A stretch of 64,000 nucleotides of DNA from Desulfospira joergensenii DSM 10085. Lineage in GTDB: Bacteria; Desulfobacterota; Desulfobacteria; Desulfobacterales; Desulfobacteraceae. The translations under genes were made by a program, and so were the position numbers. The notes beneath the pieces were generated by a model. That model was not told where the DNA came from, searched no databases, and saw only the letters and a program-made list of their open reading frames with translations. Every line of letters starts with the position of its first letter. Within the stretch, counting starts at the first letter, position 1. The stretch is taken from NCBI RefSeq assembly GCF_000420085.1, contig NZ_ATUG01000002.1:248001-312000 (forward strand), written 5' to 3'. Of the stretch, positions 8,204-17,216 are shown one piece after another.

Positions 8204-10026
8204 GCAGCACCTCCTTTGGGGGTCTGTGCCAGTACATCTTCTATGGACCGGCAGATGGTTCTGGCATCAATGGGCGTGCCGTCCATATGGAGAATGGAAA
8301 TCAGTTTGTCCGGGACCCGGTTAAGTTCATTTATCAAAAGGGTTCGCATCTGGCCGTCCCGGTTCTGTTCGATTACAAAAAGCATTTCGTGCCGGTCGAT
8401 AAACTCTTCCACCGGGTCCGGGAAAGGAAATCCCCGAACACGCATGGAGTTCAGAACAATCCCTTTCCCGGCGAGCATCTCCATGGCCTCGTAGGCAGCA
8501 TATGTACTGGTGCCGTAAAAGATTGCCCCCCGGGTTCCTTTCTCATCCTCTATTTTGATACGGGGGGCAGGCACAAGGGATCTGGCGGTCTGCCATTTTT
8601 CGGACAGCCTTTCCATGCACCGCCTGTAGGTATCACTGTCCTCGGTATAGACCGCATATTCGTCATGGGAGGATCCCCGGGTGAAATAGGCCCCTTTTTC
8701 AGGATGGGTTCCCGGGTATGTCCGAAAGCAGACACCGTCCCCGTCCGTATCCAGATACCGTCCCCACTCCCGGGTCATGGAATCCAGCTCTTCCCTGTCA
8801 AGGACCTTTCCCCGGCAATATTCCCGGTTGTCGTCCCAGGCCATGGGCAGGCTGACATGGTCGTTCATGCCCAGGTCAAGATCGCTCATGAGAATCACCG
8901 GGGTCTGGAGGCTTTCGGTCAGGTCAAAGCTTTGGGCCGCCATTTCAAAGCACTCCTTTGGGTCGCAGGGAAAGAGCAGCACATGTTTGGTGTCTCCGTG
9001 GGAGGCATAGGCGCAGGCCAGGGTATCCGACTGCTGGGTCCGTGTGGGCATGCCCGTACTGGGGCCGGTTCTCTGGACATTGACCAGGACCACGGGGATC
9101 TCGGCAAAATAGGCCAGGCCCAGCAGTTCATTCATCAGGGAGACCCCGGGCCCGGAGGTGGCGGTAAAGGCACGGGCGCCGTTCCAGGAGGCTCCCACGG
9201 CGATCCCCAGGGCGGAAAGTTCATCTTCGGCCTGGACAATGGCGGCTTTTCTTTTTCCGGAGGCATCCATCCGGTACTGGCGGGTGAACCTGTCAAAGGC
9301 TTCGATCACGGAAGTGGACGGGGTGATGGGATACCATCCGGCAACGGTGGCACCGCCGTACACCGCCCCCAGGGCCGTGGCACTGTTGCCGTCCATGAGG
9401 ATATGGGTGTTCAGTTTGTTACTGCGCTTTACAGAAAGACCGCATACATCTTTAAAATGGGTGGAAGCGTAGTCAAATCCCAGTTCCAGGGCGCGGATAT
9501 TGGGTTCTGCCAGCTTGGGCTTTTTGCTGAACTGCCTGGCGATCGAGTCCGTGAGAACGGAAAATTCCATATCGAGCAGAAAGGCCAGGGCGCCCACATA
9601 TATGATATTTTTCAGCAGGGGCCGCAGCCTGGGGTTTGGGATCTCCCGGTTGCAGATCTCGGTCAGGGGCATGCCGATGGGGATGATGTCCCTGCGCTGG
9701 AAGTGGTCGGACAGGGGCCTTGTGGAATCGTACATGAAGTACCCCCCGGGCTGAAGATCATCATAGTCCTTTTCAAGGGTCTGTCCGTTGACGGCAACGA
9801 TGAAATCATACCCGCCCCTGCGTCCCAGATACCCCTGTTCACTGACCCGGACCTCATACCAGGTGGGCAGGCCCTGGATATTGGAAGGAAAAATATTTTT
9901 GGGGCTCACCGGTACGCCCAACCTGAAGACCGCCTTTGCAAAAAGGTTGTTGGCGCTGGCAGAACCGGACCCGTTCACATTGGCAAACCGGATAACAAAA
10001 TCATTTACACGTTTGAGCTTTTTCAT
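8200..10026 (-). CDS. korA: 2-oxoacid:ferredoxin oxidoreductase, fused gamma-alpha subunit
   Basis: A 608-residue chain. Residues 1 to about 190 form the gamma (catalytic gamma/alpha) domain and about 210-600 the alpha pyrimidine-binding domain, with GWYPITPSTS near 231-239 as family signature. The gamma-alpha fusion is usual for KOR-type enzymes. With KorB it should interconvert 2-oxoglutarate plus CoA and succinyl-CoA plus CO2 with ferredoxin, in an oxidative or reductive TCA route in the cytoplasm. The start ATG overlaps the stop of the upstream GltD-like gene by 4 bp, and its own stop overlaps korB, giving a tightly coupled three-gene operon. Confidence 0.9.
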   Translation of the reverse strand: MKKLKRVNDFVIRFANVNGSGSASANNLFAKAVFRLGVPVSPKNIFPSNIQGLPTWYEVRVSEQGYLGRRGGYDFIVAVNGQTLEKDYDDLQPGGYFMYDSTRPLSDHFQRRDIIPIGMPLTEICNREIPNPRLRPLLKNIIYVGALAFLLDMEFSVLTDSIARQFSKKPKLAEPNIRALELGFDYASTHFKDVCGLSVKRSNKLNTHILMDGNSATALGAVYGGATVAGWYPITPSTSVIEAFDRFTRQYRMDASGKRKAAIVQAEDELSALGIAVGASWNGARAFTATSGPGVSLMNELLGLAYFAEIPVVLVNVQRTGPSTGMPTRTQQSDTLACAYASHGDTKHVLLFPCDPKECFEMAAQSFDLTESLQTPVILMSDLDLGMNDHVSLPMAWDDNREYCRGKVLDREELDSMTREWGRYLDTDGDGVCFRTYPGTHPEKGAYFTRGSSHDEYAVYTEDSDTYRRCMERLSEKWQTARSLVPAPRIKIEDEKGTRGAIFYGTSTYAAYEAMEMLAGKGIVLNSMRVRGFPFPDPVEEFIDRHEMLFVIEQNRDGQMRTLLINELNRVPDKLISILHMDGTPIDARTICRSIEDVLAQTPKGGAA

Positions 10027-11768
10027 CTCTGTCCTGCTTTTGATGGATTATAGGTGTATTTCTGCATGTCCCAGGCCGCCGTGGGACACCTTTCCGCACA
10101 GAGTCCGCAATGAAGGCACAGGTCCTCGTCTTTGACCATCACCCTTCCGGTGGGAAGAACATCAGAGACATAGAGATCCTGGGACCTGTTCTTTGCCGGA
10201 ACCATAAGCCGGGATCTTAGATCCTCTTCATCCCCGTTTTTCAGAAAATTGATGCAGGTGGTGGGGCAGACATCCACACAGGCATCGCATTCAATACATT
10301 CATTCACGGTGAAAACGGTCTGTATGTCGCAATTAAGACAGCGCCGGGCCTCTTTGAAACCGGTTTTGGGATTGAATCCCAGCTCCACTTCCATGAGGCG
10401 GTCCTTGATGGATTTGACCTTGGGTACCATGGGCACATTCTGCCGGATTTCGTCGGAGACCTGGCTGTGGTAGATCCAGTCCCGGAGCCCCATTTTCTGT
10501 CCGGCAAGGGTGGTAAAAGGCAGGGGTCTTTTTGTAATGTCCTTTCCCTTGCAGAATAGGTCGATGGAGAGGGCGGCTTCGTGGCCGTGGGCAACGGCGG
10601 TGATCACGTTCCTGGGGCCAAAGGCGGCGTCCCCGCCGAAAAAGACATGATCCAGATCAGACTGAAAGGTGATCTCATCCACCCGGGGCCGGCCTCTATC
10701 GTCAAAGGTCAGGCCGATATCTTTTTCGATCCAGGGAAAGGCGTTCTGCTGGCCCACGGCCAGCAGGACTTCGTCACAGGGGATGAACACCGGTTCCCGG
10801 TCTTCTTTGCCGGGCTGCTGATTCTGAAAATTCATTCCCTTTAACCGCTTGTTTTCCATGACAAACTCCACAGGCGAGAGATGTTCTAAAATCGGGATGT
10901 CTTCCCTGACGGCGTCTTCCACCTCCCAGGGGGAGGCCTTCATATCTTTTTTCGCCCCCCGGATGATGACCTTGACCTGTTTTCCCCCCAGCCTTCTGGC
11001 GGTCCGGCAGCAGTCCATGGCTGTATTGCCCCCGCCGATTACAAGGGTGGTTTCCCCGGTCTTTTTTGTGTGCCCGTACTGGACGCCGGCCAGCCATTCA
11101 ATGCCGACATGGACAGATTTTTTTGATTCCTGCCGGCCCGGAAGATCAAGGTCCCGGCCCCTTGGGGCGCCGGTGCCCACAAATACGGCATCATGTCCCT
11201 TGGCCAGAAACTCTTTCATGCTGGATATATAGGTATTTAAATGGGTTTTGACCCCCATGTTCAGGATGATGTTCACCTCTTCATCCAGGACTTCTTTGGG
11301 CAGCCTGAAAGAGGGCACCTGGCTTCGGACGAACCCGCCGGCCTCGGCCTGGTCATCATAGAGATCCACATGGTACCCAAGGGGCAGAAGATCCCTGGCC
11401 ACGGTCAGGGACGCAGGCCCCCCGCCGATGAGGGCGATTTTTTTTCCGTTTTTTTTCTTGGAAGGCATGGGCAGGCGGCTTGTGATATCTGCTTTGTTGT
11501 CTGCACAGACCCGTTTGAGCCGGCAGATGGCCACGGCCTTGTCTTCCACCCGGCCCCTTCTGCAGGCCGGTTCACAGGGCCTGTCGCAGACCCTGCCCAA
11601 AATCCCGGGAAATACATTGGATTTCCAGTTGATCATATAGGCATCTGCATATTTTTTTTCAGCGATCAGCCGTATGTATTCGGGCACAGGGGTATGCGCC
11701 GGACATGCAAACTGGCAATCGATCACGCGATGAAAATATTCAGGATCTTCAATATCTGTTGGATTCAA
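10023..11768 (-). CDS. GltD-like FAD/NAD(P) oxidoreductase with two C-terminal [4Fe-4S] sites
   Basis: A 581-residue protein. The N-terminus carries Cys residues of a GltD-type Fe-S domain (CQFACP at 18, CDRPCEPAC near 61). Two Rossmann motifs follow (GGGPAS near 115 for FAD, GGGNTAMDCC for NAD(P)H). The C-terminus has two ferredoxin motifs, CIECDACVDVCP near 491 and CLHCGLCAERCP near 551. It likely shuttles electrons between NAD(P)H and ferredoxin for the KOR subunits translated from the same message. The start is TTG 11768 with GGGAG about 8 nt upstream; no in-frame ATG lies nearby. It is divergent from the TPP-riboswitch operon, so KOR, itself a TPP enzyme, sits beside thiamine salvage genes. 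Confidence 0.88.
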   Translation of the reverse strand: MNPTDIEDPEYFHRVIDCQFACPAHTPVPEYIRLIAEKKYADAYMINWKSNVFPGILGRVCDRPCEPACRRGRVEDKAVAICRLKRVCADNKADITSRLPMPSKKKNGKKIALIGGGPASLTVARDLLPLGYHVDLYDDQAEAGGFVRSQVPSFRLPKEVLDEEVNIILNMGVKTHLNTYISSMKEFLAKGHDAVFVGTGAPRGRDLDLPGRQESKKSVHVGIEWLAGVQYGHTKKTGETTLVIGGGNTAMDCCRTARRLGGKQVKVIIRGAKKDMKASPWEVEDAVREDIPILEHLSPVEFVMENKRLKGMNFQNQQPGKEDREPVFIPCDEVLLAVGQQNAFPWIEKDIGLTFDDRGRPRVDEITFQSDLDHVFFGGDAAFGPRNVITAVAHGHEAALSIDLFCKGKDITKRPLPFTTLAGQKMGLRDWIYHSQVSDEIRQNVPMVPKVKSIKDRLMEVELGFNPKTGFKEARRCLNCDIQTVFTVNECIECDACVDVCPTTCINFLKNGDEEDLRSRLMVPAKNRSQDLYVSDVLPTGRVMVKDEDLCLHCGLCAERCPTAAWDMQKYTYNPSKAGQR

Positions 11769-11907
11769 GGTCCTTTCTCCCGTTTTTTATAAGATGGATT
11801 CTGATTGTCTATCTAATTTGTAAACTAAAATCGCGTTTTTGAAAAGTCCATTCCTGAATTGAAGGGTGTCGGACAGGGAGCGGGGGATGGACCCAAAGAT
11901 ATTTAAG

Positions 11908-11938
11908 TTGACAAATTTCAGATTGAGGGGCATATATG
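11908..11938 (+). promoter_or_regulatory. Likely sigma-70 promoter of the thiM operon
   Basis: TTGACA at 11908-11913 is a consensus -35 box. A TATATG-like -10 lies at 11933-11938 (spacing 19) or CATATA at 11931 (spacing 17). It sits just upstream of the TPP riboswitch aptamer, as expected for a leader promoter. Confidence 0.55.
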
Positions 11939-11956
11939 GTGGCCATAATTTATATT

Positions 11957-12042
11957 TGCTGGGGGGGCTTGACCAAAGCTGAGAAGGAGATTTCCTGACC
12001 CTTGGAACCTGATGCGGATAATACCGACGCAGGGAAGCTGAC
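11957..12042 (+). promoter_or_regulatory. TPP riboswitch (THI-box aptamer)
   Basis: The conserved aptamer segments occur in order: AGCTGAGA (11978 on), GACCCTT (11997 on), GAACCTGAT, GGATAATACC and a closing GCAGGGAA near 12030-12039. This is the ThiC/THI-box consensus that binds thiamine pyrophosphate and shuts expression when TPP is abundant. The downstream leader (12043-12234) contains a short GC hairpin and TCTGCTTTGCAGCAGA (12188-12203), candidate expression-platform elements. Regulated genes are thiM and the Nramp-like transporter. Confidence 0.95.
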
Positions 12043-12234
12043 AATCTGCCGATTCCATCATCCTTCCTTTTAAACCTTTCCGGTTTAATTACGTTCCCAG
12101 GTAAAAAAAACCGTACTCAGAAAACTTCCTTTTCAGGGCCTTCTATCCGGAAAAAATGTAAAGCTGCCTGGGCAGGCAAGGGATCGTTCTGCTTTGCAGC
12201 AGAGGATTCACCCATATAAAAAAGGGATTTTTAC

Positions 12235-13119
12235 ATGAGAAAAAAAATTGAATTGTCCCGAAGAGTTTATCAGCTATGTGTCAATATCCGGGAAAAAAGA
12301 CCCCTTGTCCATGTGGTGACCAATTTTGTGGTCATGAATCAGACCGCCAATGCCCTTCTGGCCCTCGGCGCGTCCCCTACCATGTCCTGGGCCAGGCAGG
12401 ACACGGCCTATATGTCCAAGATATCCGATGCCCTCTGCGTCAACATGGGAACCCCGGTGGAAGACCGGGTTGAAGTGATGAAGGACCTTATGGTTGCTGC
12501 CCAGGAGCTGGGAAAACCCGTTGTTCTGGATCCGGTGGGATCCGGGGCCGGACCTTACAGAACCGGCATTGCACAAGAACTCAATGGCCTTGCCCCGGAT
12601 AAAATCATCCGGGGAAATGGATCGGAGATCTGCTCTTTGGCCGGCGGCCGCCTGACCACAAGGGGCGTGGAAAGCGGGGTGTCCCCGGACCAGGCCAGGG
12701 AGATTCTGGTGCGGCACGGCCGCACGGACCAGCCTGCAGACAAAATCCCGGCCGGCGCGGACACGCTTTTGAAATCGGCATCGGCCCTGGTCATCAGCGG
12801 TTCAACCGATATGGTGCTGGGACAGGGGCAAACGGCATTGATTTCAAACGGATGCAGCCTCATGGGGGCTGTCACAGGCACGGGATGCATCCTGTCCTCC
12901 CTTATTGCCGCCTTTTACTCGGTTGCGGATAATGGGTTTGAGGCGTCCTGGGCCGCAGTTTCAGTGGCCGGCATCGCAGGAGAACTGGCTGCAGAGAAGT
13001 CAAACGGTCCCGGCTTTTTCATGGGCCACTTTCTGGACAGTCTCTACAATCTTGATGAAAAAACCATTGCCGCCCATCTGAACCTTGAAATTCAGGAGTT
13101 GAGCCGGTCTAAAGCATAA
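12235..13119 (+). CDS. thiM: Hydroxyethylthiazole kinase ThiM
   Basis: A 294-residue cytoplasmic kinase that phosphorylates 4-methyl-5-(2-hydroxyethyl)thiazole for thiamine salvage. Recognisable segments are [44 protein letters not shown] and the ATP-site [13 protein letters not shown]. It is some 25-30 residues longer than typical bacterial ThiM, the extra length falling after the NGSEI block. Placement directly behind a TPP riboswitch agrees with the assignment. The ribosome-binding site is weak (AGGG about 8 nt upstream), which suits a riboswitch-masked start. The transporter gene follows after 24 bp. Confidence 0.93.
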   Translation: MRKKIELSRRVYQLCVNIREKRPLVHVVTNFVVMNQTANALLALGASPTMSWARQDTAYMSKISDALCVNMGTPVEDRVEVMKDLMVAAQELGKPVVLDPVGSGAGPYRTGIAQELNGLAPDKIIRGNGSEICSLAGGRLTTRGVESGVSPDQAREILVRHGRTDQPADKIPAGADTLLKSASALVISGSTDMVLGQGQTALISNGCSLMGAVTGTGCILSSLIAAFYSVADNGFEASWAAVSVAGIAGELAAEKSNGPGFFMGHFLDSLYNLDEKTIAAHLNLEIQELSRSKA

Positions 13120-13143
13120 CCCTTTCACAAAAGGAAAAAGCGT

Positions 13144-14364
13144 ATGGAAGATGCAGAAAAAAGAATTTTTAATATAGGAAACCTGTTTTCAGCCTTTGGG
13201 CCGGCCTGGGTCATCAGTGCGGTGGCTGCCGGCCCCGGAACCACCCTAAGTGTGGCCAAGGCCGGCGGCACCTATGGGTATAATTTTTTATGGGTGGTGG
13301 TGCTCAGTGTGTTTCTGGCCTTTGTCTGCCAGTATATGGCGGCCAAGACAGCCCTTATCGGCGGCAAGGGAATCGTCTCCATTGTGGAGGAAAAATGGGG
13401 AAAGCCTCTGGCCTGGTTTGTGGCCCTGGACGCCCTTGTGGTGATCTGGCTGTGCAATGTGGTTTTGTTAAAGATTCTGGTGGCTGTTACCGGATTTGTC
13501 ACCGGGTGGACCACGCCTTTTTGGGGTATCTTTTTTGCCGCAGTCTTTTACGGACTGGTAGGCCACGGCGGGTATAAAATCATTGAAGCGGTCTGCAAAA
13601 TTGTTGTTTCTTTGCTGGTGATCAGTTTTATTGCCACCCTTTTTATTGCAAAGCCTGATCTGGGTGCGGCCCTGGCCGGACTGGTACCGGATCTTTCCCA
13701 TTTCGGCAAGGCTGAAGTCCTTATGATGACGGCCATTATGGGTGGATCCATCCATGTGACCATACTGAGTATGCAGACCTATACGGTCCATGAAAAAGGA
13801 TGGAAAGCATCGGATCTGAATTTGGCCCGGACCGATACGGCCGTCTCTTTATTGGGGGCCTTTGGCCTTTATTGTACGGCCATTTATCTGACCGGCGCCT
13901 GTGTGCTCAACCCTGAAGGGATCCAGGTGAAAACGCTGTTTGAAATGGCCAATGCCATTACCCCCCTGCTGGGGGGATATGCCCATGGTTTTTTCTGCCT
14001 GGGCATCTGGTGCGCGGTTTTTTCCACCATCATGCCCACCTTTATCGCAGCGTCCTATGTTCTGGGGGATAAAATGAAATGGGAGTTAAAGCCCGGGAAC
14101 ACCAAATACAGGCTGACCATTCTGGCCGGTTGTCTCATTGCCCTGCCCGGGGCTTTTCTCCCGGGAAAACCGGTGAATCTTTTATTGATCATGCTGGCCC
14201 TTTCATTCATCGGCACCCCTTTGTTTGTCGGGATTTTCCTAAGACTGCTCAATGACAGGGCCTGGGCCGGGGACCGGAAAAACGGCTGGTGTTTGAATCT
14301 CGGGGGCGGCGCAGCCCTGCTGGTCACGGTTTTTCTTGGGGTGAAATGGATATCCCGGCTCTAG
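13144..14364 (+). CDS. Nramp-superfamily membrane transporter lacking the metal-site motifs
   Basis: A 406-residue protein with about 10-11 membrane segments. The first segment region, GPAWVISAVAAGPGTTLS...GGTYGYNFLW, lines up with Nramp TM1, where canonical metal transporters have DPGN; here it reads GPGT. The TM6 region reads GGSIHVTILSMQTY where Nramp proteins have the MPHN metal motif. Both metal-coordinating positions are thus changed, so divalent metal transport is doubtful. Because the gene follows thiM (24 bp) under a TPP riboswitch, import of a thiamine precursor such as hydroxyethylthiazole, or of thiamine, is a reasonable inference. AAGGA lies about 8 nt upstream of ATG 13144. Confidence 0.78.
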   Translation: MEDAEKRIFNIGNLFSAFGPAWVISAVAAGPGTTLSVAKAGGTYGYNFLWVVVLSVFLAFVCQYMAAKTALIGGKGIVSIVEEKWGKPLAWFVALDALVVIWLCNVVLLKILVAVTGFVTGWTTPFWGIFFAAVFYGLVGHGGYKIIEAVCKIVVSLLVISFIATLFIAKPDLGAALAGLVPDLSHFGKAEVLMMTAIMGGSIHVTILSMQTYTVHEKGWKASDLNLARTDTAVSLLGAFGLYCTAIYLTGACVLNPEGIQVKTLFEMANAITPLLGGYAHGFFCLGIWCAVFSTIMPTFIAASYVLGDKMKWELKPGNTKYRLTILAGCLIALPGAFLPGKPVNLLLIMLALSFIGTPLFVGIFLRLLNDRAWAGDRKNGWCLNLGGGAALLVTVFLGVKWISRL

Positions 14365-14493
14365 TCATTTTTAAAGTCGGCATCTTCATCAAAAGGAATC
14401 ACCAATCTTGGGGGTTCAGCTTGGTCCGGTAAAGGCCGTTGACACAAACTTTACCCCGAGGAGGATAAACCAGACAGGGGATCGGAATTGAAA

Positions 14494-15462
14494 TTAGCGG
14501 GCCAGGCAGGCCTTCACCTTCTCCAATATGGCTTCTTCTGCCACGTCCCAGCCGATAAAGGCCAGGCAGGTGGGCGGGTTTTCAGGCCAGTCCAACCACT
14601 CGGTTTTGCCCCCCACAAAATTGAGCATCCGGGTCTGGCCGGCAAACCGCACCGGGCCTTTGATGCGGAACAGCTCCAGGGGAACGGTTCTGAGAAATTC
14701 GGTAAAGGATTTTTCGTCCAAAGGGTCCGGGGTTTCAAAGGAAAAGGTGGTGAATCCTTGGGTTTCTGCCCCACCAGGTTCAAAACCGGCCCCCTGGGAA
14801 TAGGCATCCTTTCCCGGGTCATAGGGCTGAAACAGGGACGGTTCCGGCCGGTCAGGGAATGAATTATCCGATTCAGCCCAGAAAATATCCGGATCAATAT
14901 TGCAGTGGAGGCTGGGAATGATCCGGGCCTTTGGGGCCTCTTCCCGGATTTCCTTTAAGAAATCCGGGATCTGTTCCGGATCCACGGTATCGATCTTGTT
15001 CAGGAGAATGATATCCCCGTGTCTGAGCTGGCTTGCGAACACGGTGCCGAACCCCTCCCGGGCCTCCCAGAAATCACTATCCAGAACCGTAATGGTTTTT
15101 TCCAGGGAAAACTGGGAAGAGAGCAGGGGTTCTTGCAAGGCCTCGATAATGGCAAGGGGGTCTGCCACGCCCGTGGCTTCGATGATGATCCTCCGGGGGG
15201 AGTAGTCGTACCGCAGCATCCGTAAGGTCTGGATCATATCGGTTTTCAGGGTGCAGCAGATACATCCGCTGCTCAGTTCAACCACGTCGGCCGCGGCTGT
15301 CTGCCGGATTAGATCCCCGTCAATCCCCACTTTCCCAAATTCATTGACCAGGACGATGGTCTTGGACAGGTCTGAGGAGGAATGTAAAATCCGTTTCACC
15401 AGGGTGGTTTTTCCGCTTCCCAGGAACCCGGTGATGACAAAGACTTTTGTTTTTTCTTTCAT
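14494..15462 (-). CDS. CobW/G3E-family GTPase (P47K-like)
   Basis: A 322-residue G3E GTPase. GFLGSGKTT (Walker A) is at the N-terminus, VVELSSGCICCTLKTDM carries the intact CxCC metal-binding motif, ATGVADP is the Walker B region and LNKID is the base-recognition motif. A C-terminal CobW domain follows. Members act as metallochaperones or insertases for zinc, cobalt or nitrile-hydratase metal. The start overlaps the stop of the HdrD-like gene by 4 bp, so it is the last gene of the multihaem redox operon and may help assemble a metal site there, though that is inference. It differs from the second CobW-like protein in this window in keeping the full CxCC motif. Confidence 0.9.
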   Translation of the reverse strand: MKEKTKVFVITGFLGSGKTTLVKRILHSSSDLSKTIVLVNEFGKVGIDGDLIRQTAAADVVELSSGCICCTLKTDMIQTLRMLRYDYSPRRIIIEATGVADPLAIIEALQEPLLSSQFSLEKTITVLDSDFWEAREGFGTVFASQLRHGDIILLNKIDTVDPEQIPDFLKEIREEAPKARIIPSLHCNIDPDIFWAESDNSFPDRPEPSLFQPYDPGKDAYSQGAGFEPGGAETQGFTTFSFETPDPLDEKSFTEFLRTVPLELFRIKGPVRFAGQTRMLNFVGGKTEWLDWPENPPTCLAFIGWDVAEEAILEKVKACLAR

Positions 15463-17189
15463 TTTTCTTCCGGGTCTGGCACCTCTTTGTCCGGCTGTTC
15501 TTTTTTCTTTTCTTCGGCTTTTTTCAGCTTTTCCGCCGCTTTTTTTTCTTTTTCCAGTTTTTTCTGGGCCCGCCTTTTTTCTTTTTCCAGCTTCTTTTCC
15601 GCTTTTCTCTTTTCCTTTTCTGAATCTTTATCGGCGGATGTGCTCTCCTCTTCGTCCTTTTTCTCTTCCTTTTCTTTCCCGTCCTTTTCTTCTCTGGCCT
15701 TTTCTTTTTCCGCTTTTTTCTTTGCTTTTTCTTCTTGTTTCAGCCGTTTCTTCTCTTCCTTGAGCCGTTTTTTCTCCTCGGCTTCCCCGGCGGCTTTTTC
15801 AAAAACGTCATATCCCAGGAGGGAGTGGGCCACGTAATAGGACATGTCCCTCATGATGATGGGAGATTCGGAGACCCCGATACCGACCTGGAGGCCCTGG
15901 TAGCAGAAGGGACAGCAGGAGACCAGGTCCGTGGCCCCGGTTTCTTCGGCCTCTTTGACCCGGCGCTGGGCCATCCTCCCCTGGATGTCGGGAAATCCGG
16001 CCTTCAGACCGCCGCCGGCCCCGCAACACCGGGAATATTCACGGTTCCTGGGCATTTCAACCAGTTTAAGGCCCGGGATGGCATCCATGATCATCCGGGG
16101 AGCGTCAAATCCGCCCGTGGCCCTGCCCAGGTGGCAGGGATCATGGTAGGTGATGGTCCGGTTGACCGGATGGGGAAAATCAAGCTTGCCCTGTTTGAGA
16201 AGCCGGGCCAGGTATTCCACGGTGTGCAGGACCTCAAAGTTGATGGGAGCGACCTTGGGGTAATCCTGCATGATGGTTTTGAAACAGCCCGAGCAGGAGC
16301 TGATCAGGGTATCAATCCCGAGGCTGTTGAACTGCTCGATGTTTTCCTGGAAAAGCCGCTTATATTCCGGATCCCCCATCCTGAGAAGGACGCTGCCGCA
16401 GCATTTTTCATGCTTTCCCAGGACCCCGTAGTCGATGTCCAGGGCTTCGAGGATGTTAATGGTGTTGATGGCCACCTGCTTGACATTGGCGTCATAGGAG
16501 GCGGTACATCCGAAGAACAGAAGCACTTTCCCCCCGGTCTTTTTAATTTCCCGGGGCTCTGTTTCGATCAGACCGTCCTTTTTGGCCCTCCTGGACCACT
16601 TGGTCCGGCCGGCCCGGGGCTGCTGCCAGGGATTGTCAAAGGTCTTTACGCTCTTTCTCAGGGCCTTCTGGGGCTCCAGAGGACCGTATCCGGCCCGGAC
16701 AATGATGCGCCGCAGCTCCTCCCAGAGATTGACCGTATCGATGTGGGCCGGGCAGACAATCTCACACTGGCCGCAGGTGGAGCATTCATAGAGGTTGAAC
16801 ACAAAGTCGTCTATCTGCTCCTGGGTGATTTCCTGGTATCCGGTCACCTTTTTCAGGGCTTTTTTCAGGGCCTTGGGAACATTATCGCTTTTCACAATCC
16901 CGGCCAGGAACCCGCTCTGGGAACGGGCCAGCCTCAAAAAATCGATGATCTTTCTTCGGGGGATCAGGTCTTCCTTTGAGTCCTGGTCATAGACCGGGCA
17001 CCAGGAAAGACATTCCCCGCACCGGGTACAGGCGTCCAGCTCGATCAGCCGTTTCATATCCAGCTTGTGAAGGGGGATCTGCCGGAGCTCTTTGGTACCC
17101 TCTTCTTTTCCGGGTTCCCCGGGCTCGGTTTTTTTTATTTCCTCTTCTTTGGTTTCAACGGGGGACTCAGCTATATCTTTTTCGGCCAT
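15459..17189 (-). CDS. HdrD/TmcB-like Fe-S oxidoreductase with Lys/Glu-rich tail
   Basis: A 576-residue cytoplasmic subunit. Two [4Fe-4S] sites are CTRCGECLSWCP (Cys 54-64) and CSTCGQCEIVCP (Cys 136-146). Two CCG domains follow, with HEKCCGSVLLRMGD and RCCGAGGGLKAGF, which in HdrB/HdrD bind the noncubane cluster for disulfide or related two-electron chemistry. From about residue 466 to the end the chain is a roughly 110-residue, almost uninterrupted run of Lys, Glu and Ala predicted as a charged coiled coil, which is not part of the usual family. The neighbouring cytochrome b with haem c sites is its probable membrane partner, as in HdrDE or Tmc complexes. Confidence 0.88.
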   Translation of the reverse strand: MAEKDIAESPVETKEEEIKKTEPGEPGKEEGTKELRQIPLHKLDMKRLIELDACTRCGECLSWCPVYDQDSKEDLIPRRKIIDFLRLARSQSGFLAGIVKSDNVPKALKKALKKVTGYQEITQEQIDDFVFNLYECSTCGQCEIVCPAHIDTVNLWEELRRIIVRAGYGPLEPQKALRKSVKTFDNPWQQPRAGRTKWSRRAKKDGLIETEPREIKKTGGKVLLFFGCTASYDANVKQVAINTINILEALDIDYGVLGKHEKCCGSVLLRMGDPEYKRLFQENIEQFNSLGIDTLISSCSGCFKTIMQDYPKVAPINFEVLHTVEYLARLLKQGKLDFPHPVNRTITYHDPCHLGRATGGFDAPRMIMDAIPGLKLVEMPRNREYSRCCGAGGGLKAGFPDIQGRMAQRRVKEAEETGATDLVSCCPFCYQGLQVGIGVSESPIIMRDMSYYVAHSLLGYDVFEKAAGEAEEKKRLKEEKKRLKQEEKAKKKAEKEKAREEKDGKEKEEKKDEEESTSADKDSEKEKRKAEKKLEKEKRRAQKKLEKEKKAAEKLKKAEEKKKEQPDKEVPDPEEK

Positions 17190-17216
17190 GTTAACACCTT
17201 TTCATTTTGATTCCGG

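Noticed and set aside
8071..10053. 660-residue open frame on the + strand
   Set aside because: Antisense to korA; Gly/Pro/His-rich sequence with no family resemblance, a by-product of GC-rich codon use in the real gene.
15487..15837. Ser/Phe-rich frame on the + strand resembling a membrane protein
   Set aside because: It is the reverse complement of the Lys/Glu-rich tail of the HdrD-like gene, which produces Phe/Ser/Leu runs.
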